From: Streptomyces sp. WMMC500
Lineage (GTDB): Bacteria; Actinomycetota; Actinomycetes; Streptomycetales; Streptomycetaceae
Length of the DNA stretch: 64,000 bases
Assembly (NCBI RefSeq): GCF_027497195.1
Contig: NZ_CP114905.1
Location: 4,289,001-4,353,000 of the forward strand
Direction of reading: 5' to 3'
Shown here: positions 40,421-48,338 of the stretch, in pieces
How the letters are laid out: each line of letters opens with the position of its first letter
How positions within the stretch are numbered: the stretch's first letter is position 1
Position numbers and translations under genes: made by a program
Notes under the pieces: model-generated
Seen by the model: only the letters and a program-made list of their open reading frames with translations
Told to the model about the DNA's origin: nothing
Databases searched by the model: none

Positions 40421-41686
40421 TCAGCGGGGGCGGCGGTCTGGGTCCTCCGCCCGGAGGCGGTGCTGGGCGACGGTCAGCAGTTCGCGCAGGTGCTCCCGGA
40501 GGGGGTTCGCCGCGGTGAGCGCTGTCAGCTCCGCCGCGGCCTCCGCGTAACGGCCCGTTTCGAGGTCCAGTGCGACGCGCCGCTCCAGCAGCGTCTGCCG
40601 CCACTCCGACAGCCGCGTACGGTGCCGCTCGGCGTACAGTCCGGGCACACCGGCGAGCGGCTCGCCGCTGAACTCCGCCAGGGCGGCGGCGTACAGCGCC
40701 CGGCCTCCTTCCGCGTCCCCCTCGGCGACGGCGGTCTCGGCGGCCGACGCCGCCGCTTCCGCCCTGGCGAGGTCCACGTCGGTGTCCCGGATCCGGAGCG
40801 TGTACCGGCCGTGCTTGTTGACGAACACTTCGTCGCCGAGGCACTTGCGCAGCCGGTGGGCGTACGTACGCACGGCGGCCTCCGCCCGTGCAGGCGGGTC
40901 CTCGTCCCAGATGGCGGCGGTCAGCTCCTGCGCGGTGGCGGCGTGGTCACCGCGTAGCAGCAGCATGGCGAGCAGTGCGCGCTGCCGGGGCGAGCCGGTC
41001 GGCAGCACCCCTTCCCCGCGCCGGGCGCCGACCGGCCCGAGCACCGAGAAGCGGAGGGCGTCGGCATCCTCCGGCGCGGGTGCCTCGGCCGATTCATGGG
41101 CCGCCCGCAGGTTCCGGGAGCGTGCCGCCACCGACTCCACCAGGGCGCGCGCGTCGGCGCGCCGCCGCTCCGGGCCGAGCAGCGCGGCCGCCTCGTACTC
41201 CGCACCGGCGAAGGCGCGCAGGGTGGCGAGGGCCTGGGGGTGGGTCGCGCCGAGGGTGGCCGAGGTCTTCTGCGCCGCCAGGGCGAGCACGTCGACCGCC
41301 CGTTCCATCCGGTCGCGGTCGCGGGCGGCCGTCGCCGCCGCGAACTCGGCCGACGCGAGCGCCACCAGCGCGGAGCCCGACGTCGGGTGGTCCTCGCCGA
41401 GGAGATCCACCACGCGCCGCGCGAGAGTTTCGAGTTCGCCGAGCAGCCGGTCCGCCACCCGGTCCCGGTGGCCCCGGCGGGCCACCTCGGCGAGGACCGA
41501 CACCGCCGACAACTCCAGGTCCAGGCGGTCGTCCTCGGGTCCCCGTCCCGATCGGAGAAGCGATCGGGCCACGGTCGCCTGCCTGGCGGCTTCCCCGGCA
41601 TCGCCCGACCGCAGTTCACGGACCGCGCGGCCCACGGCTGTCCGGGCGAGGACGAGGGGGTGCTGTCCCTGCCTGGCGTCGTTCAA
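40421..41686 (-). CDS. Regulator with TPR-like front and C-terminal winged helix plus BTAD
   Basis: Residues 1-200 are helical TPR-like repeats (AARQATVARSLL, HPTSGSALVALASAEFAAA, HPQALATLRAFAGAEYEAAALL). From about 210 an OmpR-type winged helix follows (RFSVLGPVGARRGEGVLP, AAVRTYAHRLRKCLGDE), then a shortened BTAD domain (ALYAAALAEFSGEPLAGVPG, LREHLRELL). SARPs normally have the DNA-binding part first, so the order is inverted. The ATG overlaps the protease stop by 4 nt, so it is part of the protease operon. Confidence 0.87.
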   Translation of the reverse strand: MNDARQGQHPLVLARTAVGRAVRELRSGDAGEAARQATVARSLLRSGRGPEDDRLDLELSAVSVLAEVARRGHRDRVADRLLGELETLARRVVDLLGEDHPTSGSALVALASAEFAAATAARDRDRMERAVDVLALAAQKTSATLGATHPQALATLRAFAGAEYEAAALLGPERRRADARALVESVAARSRNLRAAHESAEAPAPEDADALRFSVLGPVGARRGEGVLPTGSPRQRALLAMLLLRGDHAATAQELTAAIWDEDPPARAEAAVRTYAHRLRKCLGDEVFVNKHGRYTLRIRDTDVDLARAEAAASAAETAVAEGDAEGGRALYAAALAEFSGEPLAGVPGLYAERHRTRLSEWRQTLLERRVALDLETGRYAEAAAELTALTAANPLREHLRELLTVAQHRLRAEDPDRRPR

Positions 41687-42480
41687 CCGTCGTCACCTCC
41701 CGCGAAGTCGCGGCTGATGGCCTGCTGGGCGACCATGAACCTGAGTTCCGCGATCTGCGTGGCGTCCATGTACCCCTGATCCGACCACTGCTGCAAGCGG
41801 TCGAACCACGCCTGGGCCTTCTCGTCCGGCCGCTTCACCTCCCGGGCGCCTTCGCGCGGGCGCAGCACGTCGATGAGGTGCGAGACCTGGAGGTGGTCGA
41901 AGCGGGTGATGGCCTCGGCGATGGTGGCCGCGTACAGCACGTTCCCCGCCCGCTTCTCGTCGGCACGGTCCGGTGCCTGCTCCAGAAGGATGCCCACGAC
42001 CGCCGGGTCGTGCCCCTCCGCGGGAGACCCTTCCACCGGGCCGCCCGAGTACCCGGAGTAGTCACCCAGGATCTGGTCCACGGACAGTTGCAGCGCCTCG
42101 ATCGAGCCGCCACCCGCACACGGGTACCCGTCCGCCGCATGGTGCACCGTCCCGCTGAGCCTCGCTTCTGCAGGTGACGGGCGGTACGGGCCGCGCCAGT
42201 GCCAGCCGGGGAGGGCGTGACCGGCGTTGGGGATGCGCGGGGAGAGCCGGTGGTGGGCGGCGATCTCGATGAGGGCCAGGTCGGCGTCCCGGTCCTGTCT
42301 GCACAACCGGCCGTCCAGGCGCTCGCCGTCTGCCAGGACGATCTCCACCGCGCCGTCGTCCGGCGCGAGTTCGCGCAGGCAGTGCAGGGCGGTCAGCACG
42401 TAGCGCCGGGTGAGGAGGAACCCCCCGCCCAGCCGCCTGTGCGCCTGGTACAGATCCACCCAGTACCCGGCGTCCGTCAC
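41683..42480 (-). CDS. Intracellular trypsin-like serine protease
   Basis: The 265-residue protein has a chymotrypsin-fold catalytic triad: His in RYVLTALHC, Asp in DADLALIEI and Ser in GYSGGPV. It lacks a signal peptide, so it acts in the cytosol, unlike most trypsin-like enzymes. The last 70 residues (from about 195) are helical and resemble the effector-associated adaptor regions of conflict proteases. GTG at 42480 overlaps the upstream small-protein stop. The neighbours on both sides overlap by 4 nt. Confidence 0.9.
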   Translation of the reverse strand: MTDAGYWVDLYQAHRRLGGGFLLTRRYVLTALHCLRELAPDDGAVEIVLADGERLDGRLCRQDRDADLALIEIAAHHRLSPRIPNAGHALPGWHWRGPYRPSPAEARLSGTVHHAADGYPCAGGGSIEALQLSVDQILGDYSGYSGGPVEGSPAEGHDPAVVGILLEQAPDRADEKRAGNVLYAATIAEAITRFDHLQVSHLIDVLRPREGAREVKRPDEKAQAWFDRLQQWSDQGYMDATQIAELRFMVAQQAISRDFAGGDDG

Positions 42481-42806
42481 GGCGTCTCCGGGACCCGCTC
42501 GATGGTCAGGGTCACCGCAAAGGAGGCTTCTGCCGACGCCTTGGAGAGCACCACACCCGCCTCCGCGGCGAGCGTCAGCCCGAAGCTGACCTCCATGGTC
42601 GACACCCGCCACCCGTCCCGGGCGGGCGCCTCGGCCAGCGACCGCTGGGCGATCGCGGACGCCTGGACGATCGCCGCCTCGATCTCTGGGCCGCGGTCCT
42701 CCAGGGCCGCGGTCGTGCGGCTCCGTGTGCCGATCTGACGGCCGCCGCCCGCACCGGCGTCGAGGTCCACCGTCTCCACTCTGACCCGGGAGGTCGAGCC
42801 CGCCAC
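42477..42806 (-). CDS. Trypsin-co-occurring (CU044_2847/Trypco1-like) protein
   Basis: The 109-residue protein carries RTTAALEDRGPEIEAAIVQ and the closing blocks VSTMEVSFGLTLAAEAGVVLSKA and SAEASFAVTLTI. I recognise these as the Trypco1 (CU044_2847) family, found beside trypsin-like proteases. GTG 42806 follows GAGGGG; an ATG further upstream would translate a palindromic operator. Its role is unknown; regulation or substrate delivery for the protease is the common proposal. Confidence 0.85.
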   Translation of the reverse strand: MAGSTSRVRVETVDLDAGAGGGRQIGTRSRTTAALEDRGPEIEAAIVQASAIAQRSLAEAPARDGWRVSTMEVSFGLTLAAEAGVVLSKASAEASFAVTLTIERVPETP

Positions 42807-42831
42807 CGTTTCCCCTCTCTGCGCGCGCCGT

Positions 42832-42847
42832 TGGGAACCGGTTCCCA
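42832..42847. promoter_or_regulatory. Perfect 16-bp palindrome before the protease operon
   Basis: TGGGAACCGGTTCCCA is a perfect inverted repeat whose near edge is 26 bp upstream of the GTG of the Trypco1-like gene. The position suits a repressor or activator of the three-gene operon. No convincing -35/-10 pair was seen around it. Confidence 0.6.
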
Positions 42848-42928
42848 GCATGTCACCCCTGGCACAGCCGCGCCCCCTCCAGCGCGCTCCCGCCGCGGCG
42901 AAGAGGCCCGGTGCCGGGGTGGAGGGCG

Positions 42929-43143
42929 GTATCGGGGTGGCCCCGGGCGGCGAGTGGCCCGGCGACGGGGTCGCCCGGTGTCGGGGTGGGCGGTCGTGCG
43001 TGCGGGGCCGCGGCGACGGGGGGTTGGAGCATTGGCCCCCCGGGGGGCAGGCGGCCCGGTTCCCCGGAGACGCCGGCCTCCGGGCCTGGCCGGCGATATG
43101 ACGGAGCGGGCCGCGATGCGCCCCCGTATCCCGCCCGCACCGA
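42929..43143. repeat. Long inverted repeat, left arm
   Basis: About 215 bp that match, in reverse complement, the arm at 43583-43796. Long identical runs include GCGGCGACGGGGGGTTGGAG, CAGGCGGCCCGGTTCCCC and CTGGCCGGCGATATGACGG. No gene with good coding character covers it. Together with the other arm it fills the otherwise gene-free kilobase upstream of the protease operon. Confidence 0.85.
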
Positions 43144-43206
43144 GGGCGTTCAGGCAGCGCACACAGCCCCGGCGCAGCAAGGAGCCCGCCACGTGCGCGT
43201 CTTCGG

Positions 43207-43273
43207 GCGAAAGTCGGCCTCCGGGGGTGATTTGCCCCGATCTGGAGGCGGGTTGGAGCAAGTTTCTACCGGC
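43207..43273. repeat. Imperfect direct repeat inside the inverted pair, copy 1
   Basis: This roughly 67-bp stretch (starting GCGAAAGTCGGCCTC) is repeated in the same direction at 43449-43513 (GCGAAACTCGGCCTC), with about 70 percent likeness by eye. Both contain GATTTG followed by CC and a GGTT element. No reading frame is shared well enough to suggest a protein. Confidence 0.65.
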
Positions 43274-43448
43274 TGCGTTCACCCGGGGCGGCCCGCAGCG
43301 CAGACGACGCACGCGGGGGCGGGCGCGCGCATGCCGGCGGGCGGAACCGGATACCCGCCGGTGTCCCCGGATTCGTCACGGCGAGACGCACACGGAACGC
43401 CCCAAGGGGCGGATGCGGCCCGGCAGGCGCCCGCGTGGACGCCGCGAG

Positions 43449-43513
43449 GCGAAACTCGGCCTCGGTGGGCGATTTGACCTGGTTCGGGAGTGGGGTTAAC
43501 GCGAGTTACGGCC
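43449..43513. repeat. Imperfect direct repeat inside the inverted pair, copy 2
   Basis: The second copy of the internal repeat (GCGAAACTCGGCCTC onward) lies 70 bp before the right inverted arm. The pair sits inside the loop of a potential large cruciform. Confidence 0.65.
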
Positions 43514-43582
43514 GTTTCTCTCCCCGGGGAGCGGCGAGCCGCAGGCGGGCGGGCGCCGCGGGACGCAAGTACCCCGGGGCCA

Positions 43583-43796
43583 TCGGTGCGGGCGGGATAC
43601 GAGGGCGCATCGCCGCCCGCGCCGTCATATCGCCGGCCAGGCCCGGAGTCCGGCACCCTGGGGAACCGGGCCGCCTGCCCCGGGGGGCCCAATGCTCCAA
43701 CCCCCCGTCGCCGCAGTCCCCACGCACGACCACACACCCCGACACCGCCCCCACCCCGGCACCGGGCCAGCCGACGACAGGGGCCACCCCGACGCA
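43583..43796. repeat. Long inverted repeat, right arm
   Basis: This is the reverse-complement partner of 42929-43143, with a 439-bp spacer between the arms. Small insertions and about 15 percent mismatches show that it is old or under some freedom to drift. The outer end lies 25 bp before the stop of the convergent GNAT gene. Confidence 0.85.
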
Positions 43797-43820
43797 GACC
43801 CCCCGTCCACACGCCCTGCC

Positions 43821-44363
43821 TCAGTGCAGTCGGAGGACCATGACGTCGTAGCGCGGTGAGTCCGGGAACGGCTGCGCCTCTCCGACCTTCCGGTAGCCCC
43901 AGCGCTCGTAGAGCGACCGCACCTTCGGGTGGGCGGTCTCCACGGTCAGCGACGCGCGGTCTTCCGGGCGTTGCTGCATCAGCTCGTCGTGAATGCCGCG
44001 GGCGACCTTGGTGCCACGCCAGGGGGCGCGCACCATGATCTCGCAGAGGCCGAAGACGGCGCGGCGGCCGTAGTCGCGGACCTCGGGGCTGACCGGATCG
44101 AGCACGGCCTCCCACTCCTCGGGGCTGTCCGGCCGGCCGTACGCGTAGCCGACGGCCTCGCCGTCGACCTCCCCGACGACGCACGCCCAGCCCGGCGTGG
44201 AGGTGTGGCCGTCGAGGCGGCGTTCGAACCTGTCGACGGAGAAGAAGGGGTCCGCGGCGGCCTCGGCGGCGTAGACCTCCGCGTACACCTCGATCAGCGT
44301 GTCGCGAATCTCGGCCAGTCGGCCACGGTGGTAGGTGCTGAGGGTGAGCACCTCGCGGGTCAT
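43821..44363 (-). CDS. GNAT-family N-acetyltransferase
   Basis: The 180-residue acetyl-CoA-dependent acyltransferase has the GNAT core: ACVVGEVDGEAVGYAYG (strands 2-4), the acetyl-CoA loop in MVRAPWRGTKVARGIHDELMQQ, and the end block HPKVRSLYERWGYRKVGEAQPF. The ATG 44363 has GGAAGG seven bases before it. The substrate cannot be told. It stands alone between the repeat block and the ABC operon. Confidence 0.9.
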   Translation of the reverse strand: MTREVLTLSTYHRGRLAEIRDTLIEVYAEVYAAEAAADPFFSVDRFERRLDGHTSTPGWACVVGEVDGEAVGYAYGRPDSPEEWEAVLDPVSPEVRDYGRRAVFGLCEIMVRAPWRGTKVARGIHDELMQQRPEDRASLTVETAHPKVRSLYERWGYRKVGEAQPFPDSPRYDVMVLRLH

Positions 44364-44444
44364 GCTGTGACCTTCCGGTTGCGTTCCATGGACGCGCGCC
44401 ATTATGGCGGAGGACAAGAGCCCCGCCGGGCGCCCGGTCGGCCG

Positions 44445-45470
44445 TCAGACCGCCGCCGCCGCGTCCCGGCCCGCGTAGTGGCACGCCGCCGGGTGGTCGC
44501 CGCCGTCCCGTACGCGCAGCTCCGGGGTCTCCGCCGCGCAGCGGTCCGTCGCCAGGGGGCAGCGGGTGCGGAAGCGGCAGCCTGTCGGTGGGGAGGCGGG
44601 GGAGGGGACCTCGCCGGTGAGGGGGAGGGGGTTCGCGGTGCCGGGGCGGTCGTGGACCGAGGGGGCCGCGGCCAGGAGGGCCTGGGTGTAGGGGTGCTGG
44701 GGGGACTCGAAGACCTGGGCCGCGGTGCCGTGTTCCACGATCGTGCCCAGGTACATCACCGCCACCTCGTCCGCGATGTGGCGGACCACGTCGAGGTCGT
44801 GGGAGATGAAGAGGTACGCGATCCCCAGGTCGCCCTGGAGCTCCGCGAGCAGGTTGAGGATCTGGGCGCGTACGGACACGTCCAGGGCCGAGACCGCCTC
44901 GTCGCAGACGATGAGCTTCGGCCGCAGCGCCAGCGCCCGCGCGATGCTCACCCGCTGGCACTGCCCGCCCGACAGCTCGTGCAGCCGGCGGCCCGCGTAC
45001 GAGGCGTCCAGACCCACCTGGTGCAGGAGGCGTGCCACCTCCGCCGCGTGGTCCGCGAGCGCGACCAGGTCGCGATGGATGTGCCAGCCCTCCGCCACGA
45101 TCTCCGCCACCCGCATCCGCGGGTTCAGGGACGTGTACGGGTCCTGGAAGACCATCTGCAGGTCGTACGCCACCCGCCGCCGCTGGCGGCGGCCCGCCGT
45201 CGCCAGGTCCAGGCCCGCGAAGGAGACCGAGCCGGCGAAGGGTGCGAGGAGGCCCACCACCGAGCGGGCCAGCGTCGACTTGCCGCAGCCGGACTCGCCC
45301 ACGATGCAGACGGTCCGCCCGGCCCGTACCGCCAGGTCGACGCCCGCGACCGCGTCGACGCGGCGGCGGCCGAGGCCGGAGCGGCCGGGGACCGTGTAGC
45401 CGGCGTGCAGGCCGCTGATGCGGAGCAGGGGCTCTTCGGCCGCCGCCGGGCCGGTCTGCGTGGTGCTCAT
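44445..45470 (-). CDS. Opp/Dpp-type ABC ATPase (OppF-like), second operon
   Basis: The 341-residue ATPase shows Walker A GESGCGKSTLARSV, signature LSGGQCQRVSIARAL, Walker B LIVCDEAVSALDVS and the C-terminal cysteine extension (CRFRTRCPLATDRC). It is the last gene of the second transporter operon. Its ATG overlaps the upstream ATPase stop. Confidence 0.94.
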   Translation of the reverse strand: MSTTQTGPAAAEEPLLRISGLHAGYTVPGRSGLGRRRVDAVAGVDLAVRAGRTVCIVGESGCGKSTLARSVVGLLAPFAGSVSFAGLDLATAGRRQRRRVAYDLQMVFQDPYTSLNPRMRVAEIVAEGWHIHRDLVALADHAAEVARLLHQVGLDASYAGRRLHELSGGQCQRVSIARALALRPKLIVCDEAVSALDVSVRAQILNLLAELQGDLGIAYLFISHDLDVVRHIADEVAVMYLGTIVEHGTAAQVFESPQHPYTQALLAAAPSVHDRPGTANPLPLTGEVPSPASPPTGCRFRTRCPLATDRCAAETPELRVRDGGDHPAACHYAGRDAAAAV

Positions 45471-46507
45471 GACGCTGCCTCCGTGCCGGTTGCCCGGGCT
45501 TGCACCTTGTCGCTGTGGTGGCAGGCCGCCGCGTGGCCGGTCCCGACCGCCCGCAGCGCGGGGTCTTCCGTGCCGCACACCTTCGTCGCGTACGGGCACC
45601 GCGGCGCGAACGCGCAGCCCGCCGGGAGGGTCCCCGGCGCCGGCGGCTGGCCCTCGATCGGGACCAGCCGCCCCGGCCGGGCCGGGTCCGGTACCGCGTC
45701 GAGCAGGCCGCGCGTGTACGGGTGCGCCGGTGCCGTGTAGACGTCGTCCAGCGCGCCGGTCTCCACGATCCGGCCCGCGTACATCACCGCCACGTCCTGC
45801 GCGACGCGGGCCACCACGCCCAGGTCGTGCGAGACGAGCAGCATCGCCATCCCCGCGTCCGTCTGCCGGGCGGCGAGCAGCCGCAGGATCTGCGCCTGCA
45901 CGGTGACGTCGAGCGCCGTCGTGGGCTCGTCGGCCAGCAGCACCGCCGGGTCCAGGGTGAGCGCCATCGCGATGACGGCCCGCTGCCGCATGCCGCCCGA
46001 GAACTCGTGCGGGTACGCGCCGTACTTGGCCTCCGCGTCGGGGATGCCGACCGTCCGCATCAGCTCCACCGCCCGCTCCCGGGCCGCGCGGCGGCCGGTG
46101 CCGCGGCGGCGCAGCGTCTCGGCGATCTGCCAGCCCACCGTGAACGACGGGTTCAGCGCCGCCATCGGGTCCTGGAAGACCATCGCGACCCGCGCGCCCC
46201 GCAGGTGCCGCCACTGCGCGTCGGTGAACCCGGCGGTGTCGCGGCCCTCGATCTCGACCGTCCCCGCGCTCACCCGCGCGCCCGCGGGCAGCAGGCCCAT
46301 CAGGGCCAGCGACGTCAGCGACTTGCCGCTGCCCGACTCCCCCACCAGGGCGGTGACCCGGCCGGGTACGAGGTCGAGGTCGACCCCGCGGACCACGGGC
46401 CGGGCGCCGCCCCGGCCGTCGCCGAAGCCGATGTGGACGTCCCGCAGGCGGGCGGCGGGTGCCGGAGCGGCGACCGTGGCAGCCATCGTGCTCTCCTGTC
46501 TGCTCAT
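45467..46507 (-). CDS. Opp/Dpp-type ABC ATPase (OppD-like), second operon
   Basis: The 346-residue ATPase has Walker A GESGSGKSLTSLAL, signature FSGGMRQRAVIAMAL, Walker B LLADEPTTALDVT and the tail CAFAPRCPYATKVC. It overlaps both neighbours by 4 nt. Motifs are complete. Confidence 0.94.
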   Translation of the reverse strand: MSRQESTMAATVAAPAPAARLRDVHIGFGDGRGGARPVVRGVDLDLVPGRVTALVGESGSGKSLTSLALMGLLPAGARVSAGTVEIEGRDTAGFTDAQWRHLRGARVAMVFQDPMAALNPSFTVGWQIAETLRRRGTGRRAARERAVELMRTVGIPDAEAKYGAYPHEFSGGMRQRAVIAMALTLDPAVLLADEPTTALDVTVQAQILRLLAARQTDAGMAMLLVSHDLGVVARVAQDVAVMYAGRIVETGALDDVYTAPAHPYTRGLLDAVPDPARPGRLVPIEGQPPAPGTLPAGCAFAPRCPYATKVCGTEDPALRAVGTGHAAACHHSDKVQARATGTEAAS

Positions 46508-47412
46508 ATCTGCGACCGCGGATCCGACACGTCACGGAAGCCGTCGCCGATCACGCCGACCGCGGTGACGACCAGCGCCAGCGCCGCCGCCGGCATCGTG
46601 GAGATCCACCACGCCGAGCCCAGGTAGTCGCGCCCCACGGAGACCGTGGCGCCCCACGAGGCCGTGTCGACCGGCACGCCGAGGCCGAGGAAGCTCAGCG
46701 ACGCCTCCGCCACCATCACCAGGCCGACCTGCACCGTCGCCGCGACCAGCAGCGGCTGCCACAGCGACGGCAGCACGTGGCGGACCATGATGCGCACGTG
46801 TCCCGCGCCCAGCACCCGCGCCGAGTCGACGAAGCCGAGCCGGCGCGTGGCCATGGCCGAGGCACGCGCGACGCGGGCGAAGATGACCCACCGCGTGATC
46901 GCCAGCGTGATGACGATGTTGGTGACGCTCGGGCCGAGCACGCCGGCCAGCAGGATCGCCAGGAGGATGGAGGGGAAGGCGAGCTGGATGTCGCCGATGC
47001 GGGAGGCGATCGTGTCCGGCCAGCCGCCGAAGTAGCCGGAGACCAGCCCGACGACGAGGCCGACGGCCCCGCCGACCAGGATGGTCGCGCCGGCGACCAG
47101 CAGCGAGATCCGCGACCCGGCCAGCAGGTTGGCGAGCAGGTCGCGCCCCATCTGGTCGGTGCCCAGCCAGGCGATGCCGCCGGCGTCGGTGCGCTCCCCC
47201 GGTGCCAGCAGCCGGTTCGGCAGGTCGGTGGCGACCGGGTCGTACGGGCGCAGCAGCGGCCCGACGAGGGCGGCGAGGACGAAGAGCGCCAGCACGCCGG
47301 CGCCGATCCACACGCGCACCGGCACCCGCCGCGCGGCGTCGCCGCGGGACGTGGCGGTACGGGCCGGGGCGGCCGGGGTCTCGGCGGGGGCGGCCGCGGT
47401 CGTGCTGCTCAT
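46504..47412 (-). CDS. Opp/Dpp-type ABC permease (OppC-like), second operon
   Basis: The 302-residue permease begins with an Ala/Pro-rich tail, a first helix (VWIGAGVLALFVLAALVGPLL), then WLGTDQMGRDLLANLLAGSRIS and the ATPase-contact loop SARVLGAGHVRIMVRHVLPS. The start MSSTTAAAP overlaps the upstream permease by 4 nt. Confidence 0.94.
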   Translation of the reverse strand: MSSTTAAAPAETPAAPARTATSRGDAARRVPVRVWIGAGVLALFVLAALVGPLLRPYDPVATDLPNRLLAPGERTDAGGIAWLGTDQMGRDLLANLLAGSRISLLVAGATILVGGAVGLVVGLVSGYFGGWPDTIASRIGDIQLAFPSILLAILLAGVLGPSVTNIVITLAITRWVIFARVARASAMATRRLGFVDSARVLGAGHVRIMVRHVLPSLWQPLLVAATVQVGLVMVAEASLSFLGLGVPVDTASWGATVSVGRDYLGSAWWISTMPAAALALVVTAVGVIGDGFRDVSDPRSQI

Positions 47413-48338
47413 GCGTCCTCCGGGGTGAGGCGGGGGTCGATGACGAAGTAGACGACGTCCACGAGCAGGTTCAGGACGATGTACGCCAGCGTGATGGTGA
47501 GGATCGCGGCCTCGACGACCGCGTAGTCGCGGTTGGTGATCGCGTCGACCATCAGCGAGCCGATGCCGGGCCAGGAGAAGACGACCTCGATGATGACCGC
47601 GTTGGCGATGAAGTTGCCCATCAGCAGGCCGAGTACGGTCACGACCGGGATAGCGATGTTGCGGCCCACGTGCACGTACTGGATCGTCCCCTCGCCCACG
47701 CCCTTCGCGCGGGCCGTACGGGCGTAGTCCTTGCCGCCCTCCTCCAGCGCGCTGCTGCGCACCAGCCGCGCCAGCCAGCCGACGAACGGCAGGGAGAGCG
47801 TGACGGCCGGCAGCAGCACGGCGGCGGTCGAGCCGTCGGCGGTCGCGGGCAGCCAGTCCAGTCGGCGGGCGAAGAGGAGGATCAGGACGATGCCGAGCCA
47901 GAACGAGGGGATGGCCTGACCGGCGAGCGAGCCGGTGGAGACGATCAGGTCGAGCAGCTTCCCGGGGCGGCGGGCGCAGAGCATGCCCAGCGGGATCCCG
48001 ACGGCGACGGTCAGCAGGAGCGCCGCGAGCGACAGCGTCAGGGTGGCCGGGAAGCGGTCGAGGGTGTTGCCGAGGGCGGAGCCGCCGAGGCGCCAGGAGT
48101 CGCCGAGATCGCCGCGTACGACGCCGGCGAGGTGGTCGGCGTACTGCCGCCACAGCGGGTCGTCGAGGCCGAAGTCGGCCCGTACGCTCTCCAGTTGGGC
48201 GGCGGAGGCGTCGGGGCCCACGATCAGCTTGGCGGGGTCGCCCGGCACGACGCGCACGATGAGGAACACCAGCGTCAGCGCGCCGAAGGCGACGACGACG
48301 GCCTGCGCGAGGCGTTTGGCGAGGAACGCGCCCATCAA
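47409..48338 (-). CDS. Opp/Dpp-type ABC permease (OppB-like), second operon
   Basis: The 309-residue permease has the OppB opening (VVAFGALTLVFLIVRVVPGDPAKL) and the loop DYARTARAKGVGEGTIQYVHVGRN. It follows lacI with a 4-nt overlap, an unusual place for a regulator, inside the transporter operon. Confidence 0.94.
   Translation of the reverse strand: MMGAFLAKRLAQAVVVAFGALTLVFLIVRVVPGDPAKLIVGPDASAAQLESVRADFGLDDPLWRQYADHLAGVVRGDLGDSWRLGGSALGNTLDRFPATLTLSLAALLLTVAVGIPLGMLCARRPGKLLDLIVSTGSLAGQAIPSFWLGIVLILLFARRLDWLPATADGSTAAVLLPAVTLSLPFVGWLARLVRSSALEEGGKDYARTARAKGVGEGTIQYVHVGRNIAIPVVTVLGLLMGNFIANAVIIEVVFSWPGIGSLMVDAITNRDYAVVEAAILTITLAYIVLNLLVDVVYFVIDPRLTPEDA

Noticed and set aside
42911..43477. 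Plus-strand frames within the repeat block
   Set aside because: They have no ribosome site or coding bias, and the similarity between arms is in DNA rather than in one protein frame.
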